The notes: generated by a model from the sequence alone, not told the origin. Positions 34,435 to 44,414 are shown, numbered from the stretch's first letter. The stretch is DNA of 64,000 nt from an uncultured Clostridia bacterium (GCA_934754375.1 CAKVHT010000001.1:740109-804108), one strand, 5' to 3'. Numbers and translations are program-made.

Positions 34435-34833
34435 CTACCATACATAAGCGAGCACTTCGCCGCCTACGTTCATTTTTCTAGCAACCTTATCTGTAACGAT
34501 GCCTTTGCTTGTTGAAACAATTGCAATACCAAGACCATTAAGAACTTGTGGTAATTGTTCAGCGTTAGCATAAATTCTCAAACCAGGTTTGCTAATTCTT
34601 TTAAGCCCTTGAATAACTTTTTCGCCATTAGGACCATATTTAAGTGTGATTTCAATCATGTTGACACCGTCAACAACTTCTGTTTTGTAATCAACAATAA
34701 AACCTTCATCTTTTAAGATTTCAGCGATTGCAAGTTTGGTTTTTGATTGAGGAATAAGCACACTTTCATGCTTTGACATATTCGCATTGCGGATACGTGT
34801 AAGCATATCTGCGATTGGGTCTATACTTAACAT
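34435..34833 (-). CDS. rpsH: 30S ribosomal protein S8
   Basis: S8 is a primary 16S rRNA binder and a known spc-operon repressor in E. coli. The 132-aa protein has [33 protein letters not shown] and the C-terminal motif [31 protein letters not shown]. Confidence 0.98.
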   Translation of the reverse strand: MLSIDPIADMLTRIRNANMSKHESVLIPQSKTKLAIAEILKDEGFIVDYKTEVVDGVNMIEITLKYGPNGEKVIQGLKRISKPGLRIYANAEQLPQVLNGLGIAIVSTSKGIVTDKVARKMNVGGEVLAYVW

Positions 34834-34845
34834 AATCTCTCCTTT

Positions 34846-35031
34846 TTACCAACTAGCTTTCTTAACGCCAGGGATTTCACCTTTGTTAGCCAAATTTCTA
34901 AAACAAATTCTGCAAATACCATATTTTTTAAGCACTGCATGTGGACGGCCACAAAGAGAGCAACGTGTATATTCACGAGTTGCGAATTTTTGTTGTCTTT
35001 GTTGTTTATTTATCATTGCTTTTCTTGCCAT
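34846..35031 (-). CDS. rpsZ: 30S ribosomal protein S14, type Z
   Basis: The 61-aa short S14 keeps its zinc ribbon: [25 protein letters not shown], two CxxC pairs. The type-Z form is typical of Firmicutes and argues for that affiliation. N-terminal [21 protein letters not shown]. Confidence 0.98.
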   Translation of the reverse strand: MARKAMINKQQRQQKFATREYTRCSLCGRPHAVLKKYGICRICFRNLANKGEIPGVKKASW

Positions 35032-35040
35032 AATCCACTC

Positions 35041-35598
35041 CTACTTCTTTTTTCTAAATGGTACGCCCATTAATTTTAACAATTCAAATGCTTCTTCGTT
35101 TGTGTTTGCTGTTGTAACAAACATAATATCGAAACCACGAACAGCATCAATCTTATCATAAATGATTTCTGGGAAGATGATTTGTTCTTTAACACCGAAA
35201 CTGTAGTTACCACGACCATCGAATGATGTTGTGCTCAAACCTTGGAAGTCACGCACACGTGGCAATGCAACTGAAATCAATCTATCGAAGAATTCATACA
35301 TTTTTTCACCACGAAGTGTAACCTTTGCGCCAATTTTTTGACCTTGACGAAGTTTGAAATTTGCAACTGATTTTTTTGCATAAGTAACAACTGCTTTTTG
35401 ACCAGCAATCAAGCTTAATTCATCAACTGCTGTGTTGAAACTTTTAGCATTGTCTTTTTCTTTACCAAGACGAAGTGACAAAACGATTTTTTCAATGTGA
35501 GGGATTTGCATTACATTTTTGTAACCAAATTTTTCTTGCATTGCAGGTTTTACAACTTCGTTATAGTATGCATGACGTCTATTAATTTCTTTTTCCAT
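35041..35598 (-). CDS. rplE: 50S ribosomal protein L5
   Basis: L5 joins 5S rRNA to the 50S subunit and contacts P-site tRNA. The 185-aa protein has [60 protein letters not shown] and [17 protein letters not shown]. Confidence 0.98.
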   Translation of the reverse strand: MEKEINRRHAYYNEVVKPAMQEKFGYKNVMQIPHIEKIVLSLRLGKEKDNAKSFNTAVDELSLIAGQKAVVTYAKKSVANFKLRQGQKIGAKVTLRGEKMYEFFDRLISVALPRVRDFQGLSTTSFDGRGNYSFGVKEQIIFPEIIYDKIDAVRGFDIMFVTTANTNEEAFELLKLMGVPFRKKK

Positions 35599-35611
35599 GT
35601 GTCATACTCCT

Positions 35612-35971
35612 TTATGCTTTTTTGCTAGTTTTTGTTGTTTTTGTAGCTTTTTTTGCCACTTCCAAACTAGCACCGCATTTTTTACAAACGCGTACGTGTT
35701 TACCATCGACATCATTGTGAGCAACACGAGTTGCTTTTTTGCACGCTGGGCAAACAACTTGAACGTTAGAAGCATCAATGGCACCTTCAGATTTAATAAT
35801 CCCGCCCTTGTCATCTTTGCTTCTTGGTTTTGTGTGATGAGATTGAATATTAACGTTAGCAACAACAACTTTGTTATTATCACGGTTAACTTCAAGCACT
35901 TCACCAGTTTTGCCAGCATCTTTACCAGCAATCACTAATACGTTATCGCCTTTTTTAACACTTAACTTCAT
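35612..35971 (-). CDS. rplX: 50S ribosomal protein L24
   Basis: L24 initiates 50S assembly. The ATG at 35971 (AGGAGG upstream) gives 119 aa; the frame stays open to 36001. The KOW part is VKKGDNVLVIAGKDAGKTGEVLEVNRDNNKV. The C-terminal half carries two CxxC pairs (CPACKKATRV and CKKCGASL), the zinc-ribbon form of L24, then a Lys/Thr-rich tail. Confidence 0.97.
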   Translation of the reverse strand: MKLSVKKGDNVLVIAGKDAGKTGEVLEVNRDNNKVVVANVNIQSHHTKPRSKDDKGGIIKSEGAIDASNVQVVCPACKKATRVAHNDVDGKHVRVCKKCGASLEVAKKATKTTKTSKKA

Positions 35972-35981
35972 ATTCGACCTC

Positions 35982-36350
35982 CTATAATACTTCTGGTGCA
36001 AGTGAGATTATTTGAGTAAATCCTTTTGCACGAAGTTCTCTTGCGATAGGTCCAAACACACGAGTACCACGAGTTGCTTTTTGTTTATCAATAAGCACTG
36101 CAGCATTTTCGTCAAATTTGATAACACTGCCATCAGCACGTTGAACACCTGTTTTTGAGCGAACAATAACTGCCATAACAACATCACCTTTTTTAACTTT
36201 ACCGTCTGGATCTGCTTTTTTTACAGAGGCAACTATCACATCGCCAATGTTTGCAAATTTTCTAACTGAACCGCCAAGACAACGAATGCACATAATTTTC
36301 TTTGCGCCTGAATTGTCTGCCACGTTCAAAATTGAAAATGGTTGTATCAT
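35982..36350 (-). CDS. rplN: 50S ribosomal protein L14
   Basis: The 122-aa protein is full length: [62 protein letters not shown] and [28 protein letters not shown]. It forms intersubunit bridges. Confidence 0.98.
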   Translation of the reverse strand: MIQPFSILNVADNSGAKKIMCIRCLGGSVRKFANIGDVIVASVKKADPDGKVKKGDVVMAVIVRSKTGVQRADGSVIKFDENAAVLIDKQKATRGTRVFGPIARELRAKGFTQIISLAPEVL

Positions 36351-36361
36351 GATTTTGCCTC

Positions 36362-36619
36362 CTATTTAGCTCTTTCAACGATTGTAAGAAGACGGAAGTA
36401 TTTGTCCTTTGAAAGTGGACGTGTTTCTTCAATCACAACAGTGTCACCGATGTGAGCATCGTTCTTTTCGTCATGAGCTTTATATTTTTTTGTATATGTC
36501 ATATACTTTTTATAAATTGGGTGTTTTTTCTTGCTGGTAACCAAAACAGTAATAGTTTTGTCCATTTTATCAGAAACAACAACACCTTGAATTGTCTTGT
36601 GGTTTACTTGTTTTTCCAT
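36362..36619 (-). CDS. rpsQ: 30S ribosomal protein S17
   Basis: The 85-aa OB-fold protein has [46 protein letters not shown] and [20 protein letters not shown]. It lies between rpmC and rplN. Confidence 0.98.
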   Translation of the reverse strand: MEKQVNHKTIQGVVVSDKMDKTITVLVTSKKKHPIYKKYMTYTKKYKAHDEKNDAHIGDTVVIEETRPLSKDKYFRLLTIVERAK

Positions 36620-36623
36620 AATA

Positions 36624-36824
36624 TTACTCCTTTGCTCCAGCTAATTTTTTTGCGTTCAATTCAGTTTTAACTCTAGCAATTTCACGTTTTGTTTCACGGA
36701 TACTAGCTGTGTTTTGAAGTTGACCAACTTTCTTTTGGAAAGTTAAATTGAAAAGCGCACTGCTTAATTCTTTTTCTTTGCTGGTCAATTCTTCAACTGA
36801 CATGTTTTTGTAATTATTCTTCAT
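36624..36824 (-). CDS. rpmC: 50S ribosomal protein L29
   Basis: The 66-aa helical hairpin protein near the exit tunnel has [48 protein letters not shown] place the start at ATG 36824, with GGCGG in the end of rplP upstream; a GTG start at 36833 is possible. The gene overlaps rplP by 11 nt, which suggests coupled translation. Confidence 0.95.
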   Translation of the reverse strand: MKNNYKNMSVEELTSKEKELSSALFNLTFQKKVGQLQNTASIRETKREIARVKTELNAKKLAGAKE

Positions 36825-37245
36825 TATTTTCACCGCCTTTTTCCTTGCGAACTACTTTAGTTTTGCAAGGAAGTTTGTGAGAAGCAAGCCTTAATGCCTC
36901 CAAGCATTGTTCTTCACTTGGACCGCTAACTTCCATAATGACACGGTCACGTTTTACAACTGCTACGTGTCCAACTTGTGCACCTTTACCGCTACCCATA
37001 CGAGTGTCAGCAGGTTTTTTAGTGATAGGTTTGTGTGGGAAAACCTTAATCCAAACTTGACCACCACGTTTCATGTATCTGTTGATAGCAACACGTGCTG
37101 CTTCAAGTTGGTTAGGAGTGATCCAACATGGTTCTGTTGCTTGGAGACCATAGTCACCATAGCTTACGAAATTACCACGAGTGGCACGACCGGTTAAACG
37201 GCCACGGAATTGTTTTCTTCTTTTTTCTCTTTTAGGTATTAACAT
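36814..37245 (-). CDS. rplP: 50S ribosomal protein L16
   Basis: L16 helps shape the A site of the peptidyl-transferase centre. The 143-aa protein has [67 protein letters not shown] and [13 protein letters not shown]. Confidence 0.98.
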   Translation of the reverse strand: MLIPKREKRRKQFRGRLTGRATRGNFVSYGDYGLQATEPCWITPNQLEAARVAINRYMKRGGQVWIKVFPHKPITKKPADTRMGSGKGAQVGHVAVVKRDRVIMEVSGPSEEQCLEALRLASHKLPCKTKVVRKEKGGENNEE

Positions 37246-37246
37246 A

Positions 37247-37924
37247 TTAGTTTTCTCCTTTCTTGTGGCTTTGAACAGTGCTTTGAGAAACTTTACCCAA
37301 AATTTCGCCCTTGTTGATCCAAACTTTTACGCCCAACACACCAAATGTTGTGTGTGCTTCAACGCAAGCATAATCAATGTTAGCACGAATTGTGTGAAGA
37401 GGAAGCAAACCTTCATGATAGTGTTCACTACGAGCAATTTCAGCACCGTCAAGACGGCCAGAAACCATAGTTTTAACACCAACAGCGCCAGCACGCATAA
37501 CACGTTGCATAGCACTCTTCATTGTACGTCTAAATTGAGCACGTTTTTCAAGTTGAGCAGCGATTGATTCAGCTACAAGTTTTGCATCTAAATCAGGGTT
37601 TTTGATTTCAACAATATTAACGTTTACCTTTTTAGCAGTTGAAAGTTTTTCAACATTCTTTTTCAATGCTTCAACACCAGCACCTTTTTGTCCAATAAGC
37701 ACACCAGGTTTGGCTGTTGAGATTGAAACTGTTACACTGTCATTTGTTCTTTCGATAAGAACATTTGAAACTGCACAATTTTTGTATTCTTTAAGGATAT
37801 AATTACGGATTGTATTATCTTCCTTAATGTTAGCAGCGATTTCTTTTTTATCTGCGTACCAAAAAGAATTCCAAGTCTTATTGATACCAAGTCTCATTCC
37901 ATTAGGATTTACTTTTTGTCCCAT
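37247..37924 (-). CDS. rpsC: 30S ribosomal protein S3
   Basis: S3 lines the mRNA entry channel. The 225-aa protein has [23 protein letters not shown], the KH-domain loop [17 protein letters not shown] and the C-terminal [24 protein letters not shown] and [15 protein letters not shown]. Confidence 0.98.
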   Translation of the reverse strand: MGQKVNPNGMRLGINKTWNSFWYADKKEIAANIKEDNTIRNYILKEYKNCAVSNVLIERTNDSVTVSISTAKPGVLIGQKGAGVEALKKNVEKLSTAKKVNVNIVEIKNPDLDAKLVAESIAAQLEKRAQFRRTMKSAMQRVMRAGAVGVKTMVSGRLDGAEIARSEHYHEGLLPLHTIRANIDYACVEAHTTFGVLGVKVWINKGEILGKVSQSTVQSHKKGEN

Positions 37925-37929
37925 AATTT

Positions 37930-38328
37930 TTACTCCTTATTTTTACTATCTAGCACAACTTTGATGTGGCTAGTTCTAGTTACGATTCTGTCAGCACCAT
38001 GAGCACGTCCACGGAAGTAAACTTTGTTTACACGTGTTGGACCTTGACCAAGGATAACTTCAGCCAAATACAAATCGTGAACATTAAGTCCTTTATTGTT
38101 TTCAGCATTAGCACCAGCAGATTTAACAACTTTTAATAAGATGGCAGCAGCATCGTGTGGCATATTGCTTAAGATTGCAACTGCATCATCATAACTCTTT
38201 CCTCTAACTTGGTCGATAACAATTTTAGCCTTTGTAGGAGCCAAACGTACAAAACGTACACTAGCATAAGGACGAGTTTCTTTATTCGCTTTGATTTGTT
38301 CAGATTTTTCTCTAATTCTCTTTGCCAT
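37930..38328 (-). CDS. rplV: 50S ribosomal protein L22
   Basis: L22 lines the exit tunnel at the macrolide site. The 132-aa protein has [33 protein letters not shown] and the tunnel loop region [36 protein letters not shown]. No resistance-type loop insertion is seen. Confidence 0.97.
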   Translation of the reverse strand: MAKRIREKSEQIKANKETRPYASVRFVRLAPTKAKIVIDQVRGKSYDDAVAILSNMPHDAAAILLKVVKSAGANAENNKGLNVHDLYLAEVILGQGPTRVNKVYFRGRAHGADRIVTRTSHIKVVLDSKNKE

Positions 38329-38337
38329 ATTTTACTC

Positions 38338-38613
38338 CTATTTAGCTGCGGCTTCTTTTTGTTTGTGACCTTTAAATGTACGGGTTGGAGCAAATTCACC
38401 TAATTTGTGACCAACCATATCGACAGTACAGTACACTGGAATATGTTTTTTACCATTGTGAACAGCGATTGTGTGTCCAACGAATTCAGGGTAAATTGTG
38501 CTTGATCTTGACCATGTCTTTACAGCTTTCTTTTCACCTTTTTCATTCATTGCAACAATACGACTCATAAGTTTTTGTTCAACATAAGGTTTTTTCTTTA
38601 AACTTCTACTCAT
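38338..38613 (-). CDS. rpsS: 30S ribosomal protein S19
   Basis: The 91-aa head protein has [49 protein letters not shown] and [16 protein letters not shown]. Spacing to rplV and rplB is about 10 bp. Confidence 0.98.
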   Translation of the reverse strand: MSRSLKKKPYVEQKLMSRIVAMNEKGEKKAVKTWSRSSTIYPEFVGHTIAVHNGKKHIPVYCTVDMVGHKLGEFAPTRTFKGHKQKEAAAK

Positions 38614-38622
38614 ATTTCACTC

Positions 38623-39459
38623 CTACTTAGCATTGCATCTCTTAACCATAAGTTTATTAGATGCTTTGTTGTGTTTTCTTGTCTTGTATCCAAGAGCAGG
38701 TTTGCCCCAAGGAGTCATAGGACCAGCATGACCAACTGGTGACTTACCTTCACCACCGCCATGTGGGTGATCAACAGGGTTCATTGCGCTACCACGTACT
38801 GATGGACGAACACCCATGTGACGTTTACGGCCAGCTTTACCCAAAGATACAATTTCATTTTCTTCATTGCCAATTTCACCGATTGTTGCACGGCAAACTG
38901 CCAATACTTTTCTCATTTCGCCACTTGGCAAACGAAGAGTAACATAAGCACCTTCTTTAGCCATAAGTTGAGCAGATTCACCAGCTGAACGAACCATTTG
39001 ACCACCACGGCCAGGTTGAAGTTCAATGTTGTGAATTTTTGCACCAAGTGGAATGTCTTTAAGTTCCAAGCAGTGACCAGGTTTGATTTCCGCACCTGTA
39101 CCACTCATAACCTTGTCGCCAACGCTTAAACCACGAGGAGCGATAATAAATCTTTTTTCACCATCAGCATAAGTAAGCAATGCAATATATGCTGTACGGT
39201 TTGGGTCGTATTGAATGCTTTCAACACGTGCTACGACACCATCTTTTTTCCTTTTGAAATCGATTACACGATATTTACGTCTGTTTTCGCCACCGATGTT
39301 TCTAACTGTGATTTTACCTTGAGCATTACGACCACCAGTCTTTTTAACAGTTGTTAAAAGTGATTTAGGCGTAACGGCATCTTTAGTCAATTCTTCATAA
39401 GTCTTATAACTAACGAAACGGCTACCTGCAGATGTAGGTTTTTTAGTTCTTATTGCCAT
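38623..39459 (-). CDS. rplB: 50S ribosomal protein L2
   Basis: L2 supports the peptidyl-transferase centre. The 278-aa protein has [68 protein letters not shown] and the conserved [36 protein letters not shown]. It is full length. Confidence 0.98.
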   Translation of the reverse strand: MAIRTKKPTSAGSRFVSYKTYEELTKDAVTPKSLLTTVKKTGGRNAQGKITVRNIGGENRRKYRVIDFKRKKDGVVARVESIQYDPNRTAYIALLTYADGEKRFIIAPRGLSVGDKVMSGTGAEIKPGHCLELKDIPLGAKIHNIELQPGRGGQMVRSAGESAQLMAKEGAYVTLRLPSGEMRKVLAVCRATIGEIGNEENEIVSLGKAGRKRHMGVRPSVRGSAMNPVDHPHGGGEGKSPVGHAGPMTPWGKPALGYKTRKHNKASNKLMVKRCNAK

Positions 39460-39470
39460 ACTATCTCCTT

Positions 39471-39773
39471 TTAGTTCAAGCTTTCGAAGAATGCGATAGG
39501 TTTGCTGTCAGCTTTCAAGAAGACGATAGCTTTTTTGTAATCGCTTGTTCTACCAGTTACTTGACCACTTTTTGTGTTTCTTGTTTTAAGTTTGCCTGTG
39601 CAATTGATTGTGTTTACACGTGCAACTTGCACTTCAAACAATTCTTCAACTGCTTTTTTGATTTCAATTTTGTTTGCAGATTTTGCAACTTTAAATGTAT
39701 AAACTTTATTTGGAATACCTGCGTATGACTTTTCTGTCATAATAGGTTCTAAAATGATTTGTTGTGCTTTCAT
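39471..39773 (-). CDS. rplW: 50S ribosomal protein L23
   Basis: L23 docks trigger factor and SRP at the exit tunnel. The 100-aa protein has [45 protein letters not shown] and [23 protein letters not shown]. It begins one base after the rplD stop. Confidence 0.97.
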   Translation of the reverse strand: MKAQQIILEPIMTEKSYAGIPNKVYTFKVAKSANKIEIKKAVEELFEVQVARVNTINCTGKLKTRNTKSGQVTGRTSDYKKAIVFLKADSKPIAFFESLN

Positions 39774-39774
39774 A

Positions 39775-40392
39775 TTAAACGTAAGCCTCCTCTAACTTTT
39801 TCATTGCATCAGTTGTGAATACAACATAAGTGTTTTCCACAATTTCAGCCACATTTAACAAGTCAGCATCAACACAACTAACTTTTTCAAGATTGTTTGT
39901 TGCTCTAACAACATTTTCGTCTTTACCTGCAGTTACGATAACTGTACGTTTATTCAAACCGAAAGTTTTTAAGAAATTGTTTGCTGTTTTTGTTTTGTTT
40001 TCAAAATCAACTTTATCAAGCACAACAACTTCGTTTTGACGAATTTTTTCACTTAATGCACTTGCAAAAGCGATGTCACGCATTTTCTTGTTGATTTTTT
40101 GACTGAAGTCTCTTGGCTTTGGAGCGAATACTACGCCACCGCCAGTGAATTGTGGAGCACTCTTTTCGTCATGACGAGCATTACCTGTGCCCTTTTGACG
40201 ATAGATTTTCTTTTTGCTTGCATTGATTTCGCTACGTGTCAAAGTTGATTTTGTGCCTTGACGAGCATTGTTGTGCAATGCAACGATAACTTGATGAATC
40301 AAAGGTTGATTGTAGTCAGCACCGAACACCATATCGTTAAGTTCAATTTTGCCAACTTCTTCCTTTTTCATATTATAAACTTTAAGTTCCAT
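39775..40392 (-). CDS. rplD: 50S ribosomal protein L4
   Basis: L4 lines the exit tunnel and in gamma-proteobacteria represses the S10 operon. The 205-aa protein has HQVIVALHNNARQGTKSTLTRSEINASKKKIYRQKGTGNARH, GGGVVFAPKPRDFSQKINKKMR and a C-terminal domain ending MKKLEEAYV. Confidence 0.98.
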   Translation of the reverse strand: MELKVYNMKKEEVGKIELNDMVFGADYNQPLIHQVIVALHNNARQGTKSTLTRSEINASKKKIYRQKGTGNARHDEKSAPQFTGGGVVFAPKPRDFSQKINKKMRDIAFASALSEKIRQNEVVVLDKVDFENKTKTANNFLKTFGLNKRTVIVTAGKDENVVRATNNLEKVSCVDADLLNVAEIVENTYVVFTTDAMKKLEEAYV

Positions 40393-40403
40393 AGTTCTCT
40401 CCT

Positions 40404-41036
40404 TTAAGCCTTGGCAGCGGTCTTAACAACTACGATAGATTTCTTTGGACCAGGGATTGCACCTTTAACCAAAAGCAAATTTCTTTCCGCGTCAACACGA
40501 ACAACTTTCAAGTTTTGAACTGTTGCTGTTTCGTGACCGTAGTGACCAGGCATATTTTTACCCTTGAATACACGGCTTGGGGTTGAGTTAGCACCCATTG
40601 AACCAACTTCTCTATGAACAGGGCCTACACCGTGTGTCATTTTAAGACGTTGTTGATTCCAACGTTTGATAACGCCAGTAAAACCGTGACCTTTTGTTGT
40701 GCCAGTTACATCAACGATGTCACCAGCTGTAAACATGTCAGCTTTAACTTCTTGACCAACACTGAATTTTGATGTGTCGTCAAATCTAAATTCTTTTAAA
40801 ACACGTTTTGCGTCAACGCCAGCTTTTTTGAATGTGCCAGCAACGCATTTGTTTACGTTTTTGGCTTTGATTTCGCCAAATGCTAATTGAACTGAATCAT
40901 AACCGTCTTTTTGAACGTTTTTGATTTGAGTTACATAGCAAGGACCTGCTTCAATAACTGTTACAGGTTCAACTCTACCATCTTCGGTGAAAAGTTGAGT
41001 CATACCAATCTTTTTACCTATAATTGCTTTTTCCAC
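40404..41036 (-). CDS. rplC: 50S ribosomal protein L3 (GTG start)
   Basis: L3 nucleates 50S assembly near the peptidyl-transferase centre. I assign the start to GTG at 41036, five nt after a perfect AAGGAGG in the 10-bp gap after rpsJ. The 210-aa product starts [20 protein letters not shown], as in relatives. Conserved parts are [25 protein letters not shown] and [39 protein letters not shown]. Confidence 0.96.
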   Translation of the reverse strand: MEKAIIGKKIGMTQLFTEDGRVEPVTVIEAGPCYVTQIKNVQKDGYDSVQLAFGEIKAKNVNKCVAGTFKKAGVDAKRVLKEFRFDDTSKFSVGQEVKADMFTAGDIVDVTGTTKGHGFTGVIKRWNQQRLKMTHGVGPVHREVGSMGANSTPSRVFKGKNMPGHYGHETATVQNLKVVRVDAERNLLLVKGAIPGPKKSIVVVKTAAKA

Positions 41037-41046
41037 AGTTTCCTCC

Positions 41047-41355
41047 TTATAATTCAACCTTAATGTCAACACCAGCTGGTACATTCATTTTCAAAAGTGT
41101 ATCAACTGCTTTTGCATTAGGTGCATAGACATCGATAAGTCTAAAATGTGTACGCGATTCAAATTGTTCACGTGAATCTTTGTTTACGTGCGTACTACGT
41201 AAGATTGTAACCACTTCACGTTTTGTTGGAAGTGGAATTGGGCCTGAAACTTTACAGCCAGACTTTGTTGCGGTATCAAGTATTTTTGAAACCACATTTT
41301 CGATTAAACCTGTATCGTAAGAAGCAAGTTTAATTCTCAATTTTGTTGTTGCCAT
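41047..41355 (-). CDS. rpsJ: 30S ribosomal protein S10
   Basis: S10 is part of the 30S head and also a NusG/NusB transcription partner. The 102-aa protein has [73 protein letters not shown]. It opens the S10-spc-alpha cluster behind a 350-nt leader. AAAGGAGAG lies upstream of its ATG. Confidence 0.98.
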   Translation of the reverse strand: MATTKLRIKLASYDTGLIENVVSKILDTATKSGCKVSGPIPLPTKREVVTILRSTHVNKDSREQFESRTHFRLIDVYAPNAKAVDTLLKMNVPAGVDIKVEL

Positions 41356-41707
41356 TTAATTCTCTCCTTTTATATTTTTAGTCAACACCCTAACTAGTGA
41401 CCTTAACATTGACAAATCAGCCAAGCAGTTTGAGATATTTCACTCACTTACCAGATTGTATTTTCAATTGTCTTTCATGCTTTGCCTTATCTTGCATAAA
41501 CATTAAATAAGGTAAGTATTGATAATGCGAATTTATAATACAATTTACACTGACCCGTGTGTTAAGTGCGGGTTTCCAAAAGAAAATGCCTCACACTTTG
41601 GTTCGGCAATCAATCCACTAGCACTCTTATGAGTTATGGTCGGCACAAATTCCCATTTGCTGTTGCTAGCAAATGCAACCTTATGCGTCACTCCACATAA
41701 AACCAGC
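41356..41707 (-). promoter_or_regulatory. Long structured leader of the S10 operon
   Basis: About 350 nt of 5' untranslated RNA lie between the promoter and rpsJ. On the minus strand, TGCC (41605-41608) pairs with GGCA (41587-41590) while CCAAA (41597-41601) pairs with TTTGG (41576-41580), an H-type pseudoknot with short loops. It is followed by an ACCCG/CGGGT hairpin (41553-41573). GTTGC/GCAAC near 41663-41680 forms another stem. A 74-codon open frame crosses it but has no ribosome site. I infer an autoregulatory or anti-termination leader. Confidence 0.55.
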
Positions 41708-41713
41708 GAAATT

Positions 41714-41742
41714 ATTCTATCAAAGACGAATAACTTTGTCAA
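41714..41742 (-). promoter_or_regulatory. S10 operon promoter
   Basis: Consensus TTGACA (41737-41742), a 17-bp spacer and TAGAAT (41714-41719), the only strong promoter between rpsJ and the next divergent gene. Confidence 0.88.
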
Positions 41743-41810
41743 CCCTTTTTTAAAAACTTTTTTAAACAATTTGGCAACACTAAATTTGCAAAAAAAATTT
41801 CAAAAAGGTA

Positions 41811-41839
41811 TTTACAAATTTTTTAACATGTGATACAAT
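41811..41839 (+). promoter_or_regulatory. Promoter of the 140-aa gene
   Basis: TTTACA (41811-41816), a 17-bp spacer and TACAAT (41834-41839), about 33 bp upstream of the ATG. Confidence 0.75.
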
Positions 41840-41871
41840 GCAAGCAAATAAAATATTGATAAGGAGAAATT

Positions 41872-42294
41872 ATGCCAAAGGTAAACATTCAAGTTTTGAA
41901 CAAATATAACTCTTATTCAAACGTTCAATTAGTTAAAGAATTCTTAACAGATGCCCGCAATGATGGTCAAATGGTTACTGCTTCATCATTCGTTCCTGAT
42001 GTTATGGGCAATTTCTTGGGCAAAATGTCTGCAGATGACAAGACATTCTTATATTCACGTGTTAAAAAGAGTGTTGATTTAATCCAAGCTATTTATGATT
42101 TGTACATGGACAATTTCCAATACTGTGATTTCGCTTTAAACCTTGAAGCGCTCACAAAAGTTTTGGAAGATTTTGTTAGAACAAACACTCGTGCAATCCC
42201 TGATGTTAAATTGAGAGAAAGTTTTGAAAATTTCTTTACACCTATTCTCCACAATGCTTACACTTTCAGAAACAATAATCAAATCTTGTTGTAA
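41872..42294 (+). CDS. Hypothetical protein, 140 aa
   Basis: The protein is not recognised. It is soluble, helix-rich and without signal or membrane segments; it starts MPKVNIQVLNKYNSYSNVQL and includes LGKMSADDKTFLYSRVKKSVDLIQAIYDLYMDNF. AAGGAG lies 5 nt upstream of the ATG. It is divergent from the S10 operon and convergent with the 581-aa unknown gene, with which it shares a bidirectional terminator. Confidence 0.75.
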   Translation: MPKVNIQVLNKYNSYSNVQLVKEFLTDARNDGQMVTASSFVPDVMGNFLGKMSADDKTFLYSRVKKSVDLIQAIYDLYMDNFQYCDFALNLEALTKVLEDFVRTNTRAIPDVKLRESFENFFTPILHNAYTFRNNNQILL

Positions 42295-42347
42295 GATTGT
42301 ATAATATTTGCCTGACACATTAATTTAGTATTATTTGCATTTAGTGC

Positions 42348-42388
42348 AAAACAAAAAAACTCGCATCAAACAGCGAGTTTTTTGTTTT
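42348..42388. terminator. Bidirectional terminator between two unknown genes
   Basis: ACTCGC (42359-42364) / GCGAGT (42073 offset: 42373-42378) forms the core of a stem extended by A/T pairs, with T runs on both strands. It serves the plus-strand 140-aa gene and the minus-strand 581-aa gene. Confidence 0.88.
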
Positions 42389-42490
42389 AATAAGCAACAA
42401 ATCAAATTTATATTTTTGGCTAAATATATTTATGTTTTTGTTAAATTATTTTTTATTGCAATCAAATTTTCAAGAATTAAATAATTTTAA

Positions 42491-42577
42491 TTCCAAAATT
42501 AAATAATTTTAGTTCCAAAATTAAATAATTTTAGTTCCAAAATTAAATAATTTTAGTTCCAAAATTAAATAATTTTA
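42491..42577. repeat. Four 22-bp tandem repeats at the 3' end of the 581-aa gene
   Basis: A 22-bp unit beginning ttccaaaattaaataatttt occurs head to tail at 42491-42512, 42513-42534, 42535-42556 and 42557-42577 (last copy one base short). A partial copy lies before the first. The last copy contains the stop codon and final codons of the 581-aa gene, so the array seems to have grown outwards from the gene end. Confidence 0.92.
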
Positions 42578-44310
42578 TCAATTTGTTCACCAATTTCTTC
42601 AACCTTGACTGCTGGTGAAATTGTTTGATTAACAGTTTGTTCCAAAGGCATTGTCACTTTTGTTTCTGTTTGACTTGTTGCACCGTTTGTTGAAACTGTG
42701 TTATCGTTTTGCAAAGCTTTACTAATCATTTCTTCTTGGGTTTTCCTTTCCCAATCGTCAAGACCTTCAGCCAATAGTTTTGTCAAATTTGCTTGACGTG
42801 GTTGTTCAGCTTTTTGTACGTCAGTCCTCACAGACGATTGTTCTTGAGTGTCGCCACCCAAAGTTGTGTCAAAATCATAATCTTTTTGAGGTTCACTTTT
42901 TGCAGCAGTTGTTGGTTTTGTTCCTGCATTAGATGTTTTGCCATCAGTGGTTTTATTTGTTGATTTCTTTACTTCTGATTTTTTTTCAGTAGGTTTAGTT
43001 GCTTTTTTAACATCTTTCTTTACCCCCGCCACTGGTTTTGTTGTTGCTGTCTGTTTTGTTTCTGCAACTTGTGCAACAAGGTTTGGAGCAGACGACTTAA
43101 CTTCTTGTTTTGTGTCAACTTTATCTTCAATAGATGATATCACTGCTTGAGTTGTTTCGTCAGTTAAAACTCTTGCAAACTGTTGATGTGTTTGTCCAGA
43201 AATTTTTGACAATTCTTCTATAAGCATTTGCTTTGCTTCAACCGTGGTTGTGTTTGTTGTTGAAATATAATTCTCTTTTTGCTTTGCTCCCAACGATTCT
43301 GCCACCGCTTGTTGAGACACTGCGGCATTGGTTTCATTTTTTGCAACAATGTATTCAGTTGCAACATCAGTCAATGATTGGCGTGTTTCAGCACCAAATG
43401 TGTTTACCACAAATTTTGAAGTAACAACTTCTTGATTTTCATCAACGACTGGCGCATTGCTTGTTTCTATAGTTTGGGCAATTTTAAGGTTACGTTCTAA
43501 AACTATATTTCTTTTTTCAACTTGGAACTCTTGTCTTTCACTATCGGTCAAAACATTCAAATTATTTTCAATTGTTTGTGAGACGATTTCGTTGACTGTC
43601 TTTGCAAAAAAAGGTTTATCAAGCCTTAAAACACTTGGTTGTTTTGAAACCACTTCTTTAACTTTTGCATCAACACATTTTTTAAGTTCTGGATATCTTG
43701 ATACGATTTGCAATATTTGCACAGCATAATCAGATTCAATTTCTTCAAGTTTATTTTCGTTTTTAAGCAATATTTGATTTGCTTTCATCAAATATTTAAA
43801 GCGATTTACAATGCCAACATATTGTGCCAAAGTTTCTTCATCCATATTGAACACATCAAGCGCATTGCCAGTAAATGTTGAAATATTCCATTTTGAATAT
43901 ACCGCATTTTTATCCACAACACCTGATGTTTCAAAAGTATCCAAAACATATTCGTTTATATTGCTAAACAGCCCACTGTTTGTTTTAAAATTGGCTTGAA
44001 AATTCACTTTTTCCGCCAAGGTTAAGACAGCATGCTCCCCCTCATAAGTCACAAAAAATGTTATTTGTTTGTCAAGTTTTATAACACTGCTACAAACATC
44101 AATATTGTCAACAGTATCAACAATATACTTTGGCATAGCAATAAGTTCATTTACAATAACAGGGTCAACAACATAGTTGCCTTCTACATCAAAATCGCCC
44201 AACATGCAACCCAAAATTGTATGACGCAAATTGTTAAACTTTAAACTATCTATTTCAGCATTATCCGTAACAAAACCTTGTTCGCAATCATTCTTAACAT
44301 ATTGTGACAT
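42565..44310 (-). CDS. Hypothetical protein, 581 aa, with disordered Lys/Thr-rich tail
   Basis: No family is recognised. Residues 1 to about 300 look folded and mainly helical (for example YLMKANQILLKNENKLEEIESDYAVQILQIV). The remainder is low-complexity, with a Lys/Thr/Ala-rich tract at about 420-480 (KKATKPTEKKSEVKKSTNKTT) and Gln/Thr/Ser-rich ends, so it is probably disordered. No signal peptide or membrane segment. AAAGGAG lies upstream of the ATG at 44310 behind a strong promoter. The last codons lie in a 22-bp repeat array. Confidence 0.75.
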   Translation of the reverse strand: MSQYVKNDCEQGFVTDNAEIDSLKFNNLRHTILGCMLGDFDVEGNYVVDPVIVNELIAMPKYIVDTVDNIDVCSSVIKLDKQITFFVTYEGEHAVLTLAEKVNFQANFKTNSGLFSNINEYVLDTFETSGVVDKNAVYSKWNISTFTGNALDVFNMDEETLAQYVGIVNRFKYLMKANQILLKNENKLEEIESDYAVQILQIVSRYPELKKCVDAKVKEVVSKQPSVLRLDKPFFAKTVNEIVSQTIENNLNVLTDSERQEFQVEKRNIVLERNLKIAQTIETSNAPVVDENQEVVTSKFVVNTFGAETRQSLTDVATEYIVAKNETNAAVSQQAVAESLGAKQKENYISTTNTTTVEAKQMLIEELSKISGQTHQQFARVLTDETTQAVISSIEDKVDTKQEVKSSAPNLVAQVAETKQTATTKPVAGVKKDVKKATKPTEKKSEVKKSTNKTTDGKTSNAGTKPTTAAKSEPQKDYDFDTTLGGDTQEQSSVRTDVQKAEQPRQANLTKLLAEGLDDWERKTQEEMISKALQNDNTVSTNGATSQTETKVTMPLEQTVNQTISPAVKVEEIGEQIDKII

Positions 44311-44348
44311 AGCCTTCTCCTTTTGTAATAAACAATTTTGTTGTATAA

Positions 44349-44377
44349 ATTATAGCATAGCAAAAGCAAAATTACAA
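44349..44377 (-). promoter_or_regulatory. Promoter of the 581-aa gene
   Basis: TTGTAA (44372-44377), a 17-bp spacer and TATAAT (44349-44354) with extended TGC, 39 bp upstream of the ATG. Confidence 0.8.
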
Positions 44378-44414
44378 ACAAAACATATAATTTTAATTTG
44401 CAAATTTAAAGCCT

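Noticed and set aside
41545..41769. 74-codon frame in the S10 leader
   Set aside because: Its start lies upstream of the S10 promoter -10 and -35 boxes, it has no ribosome site, and the region is better explained as structured untranslated RNA.
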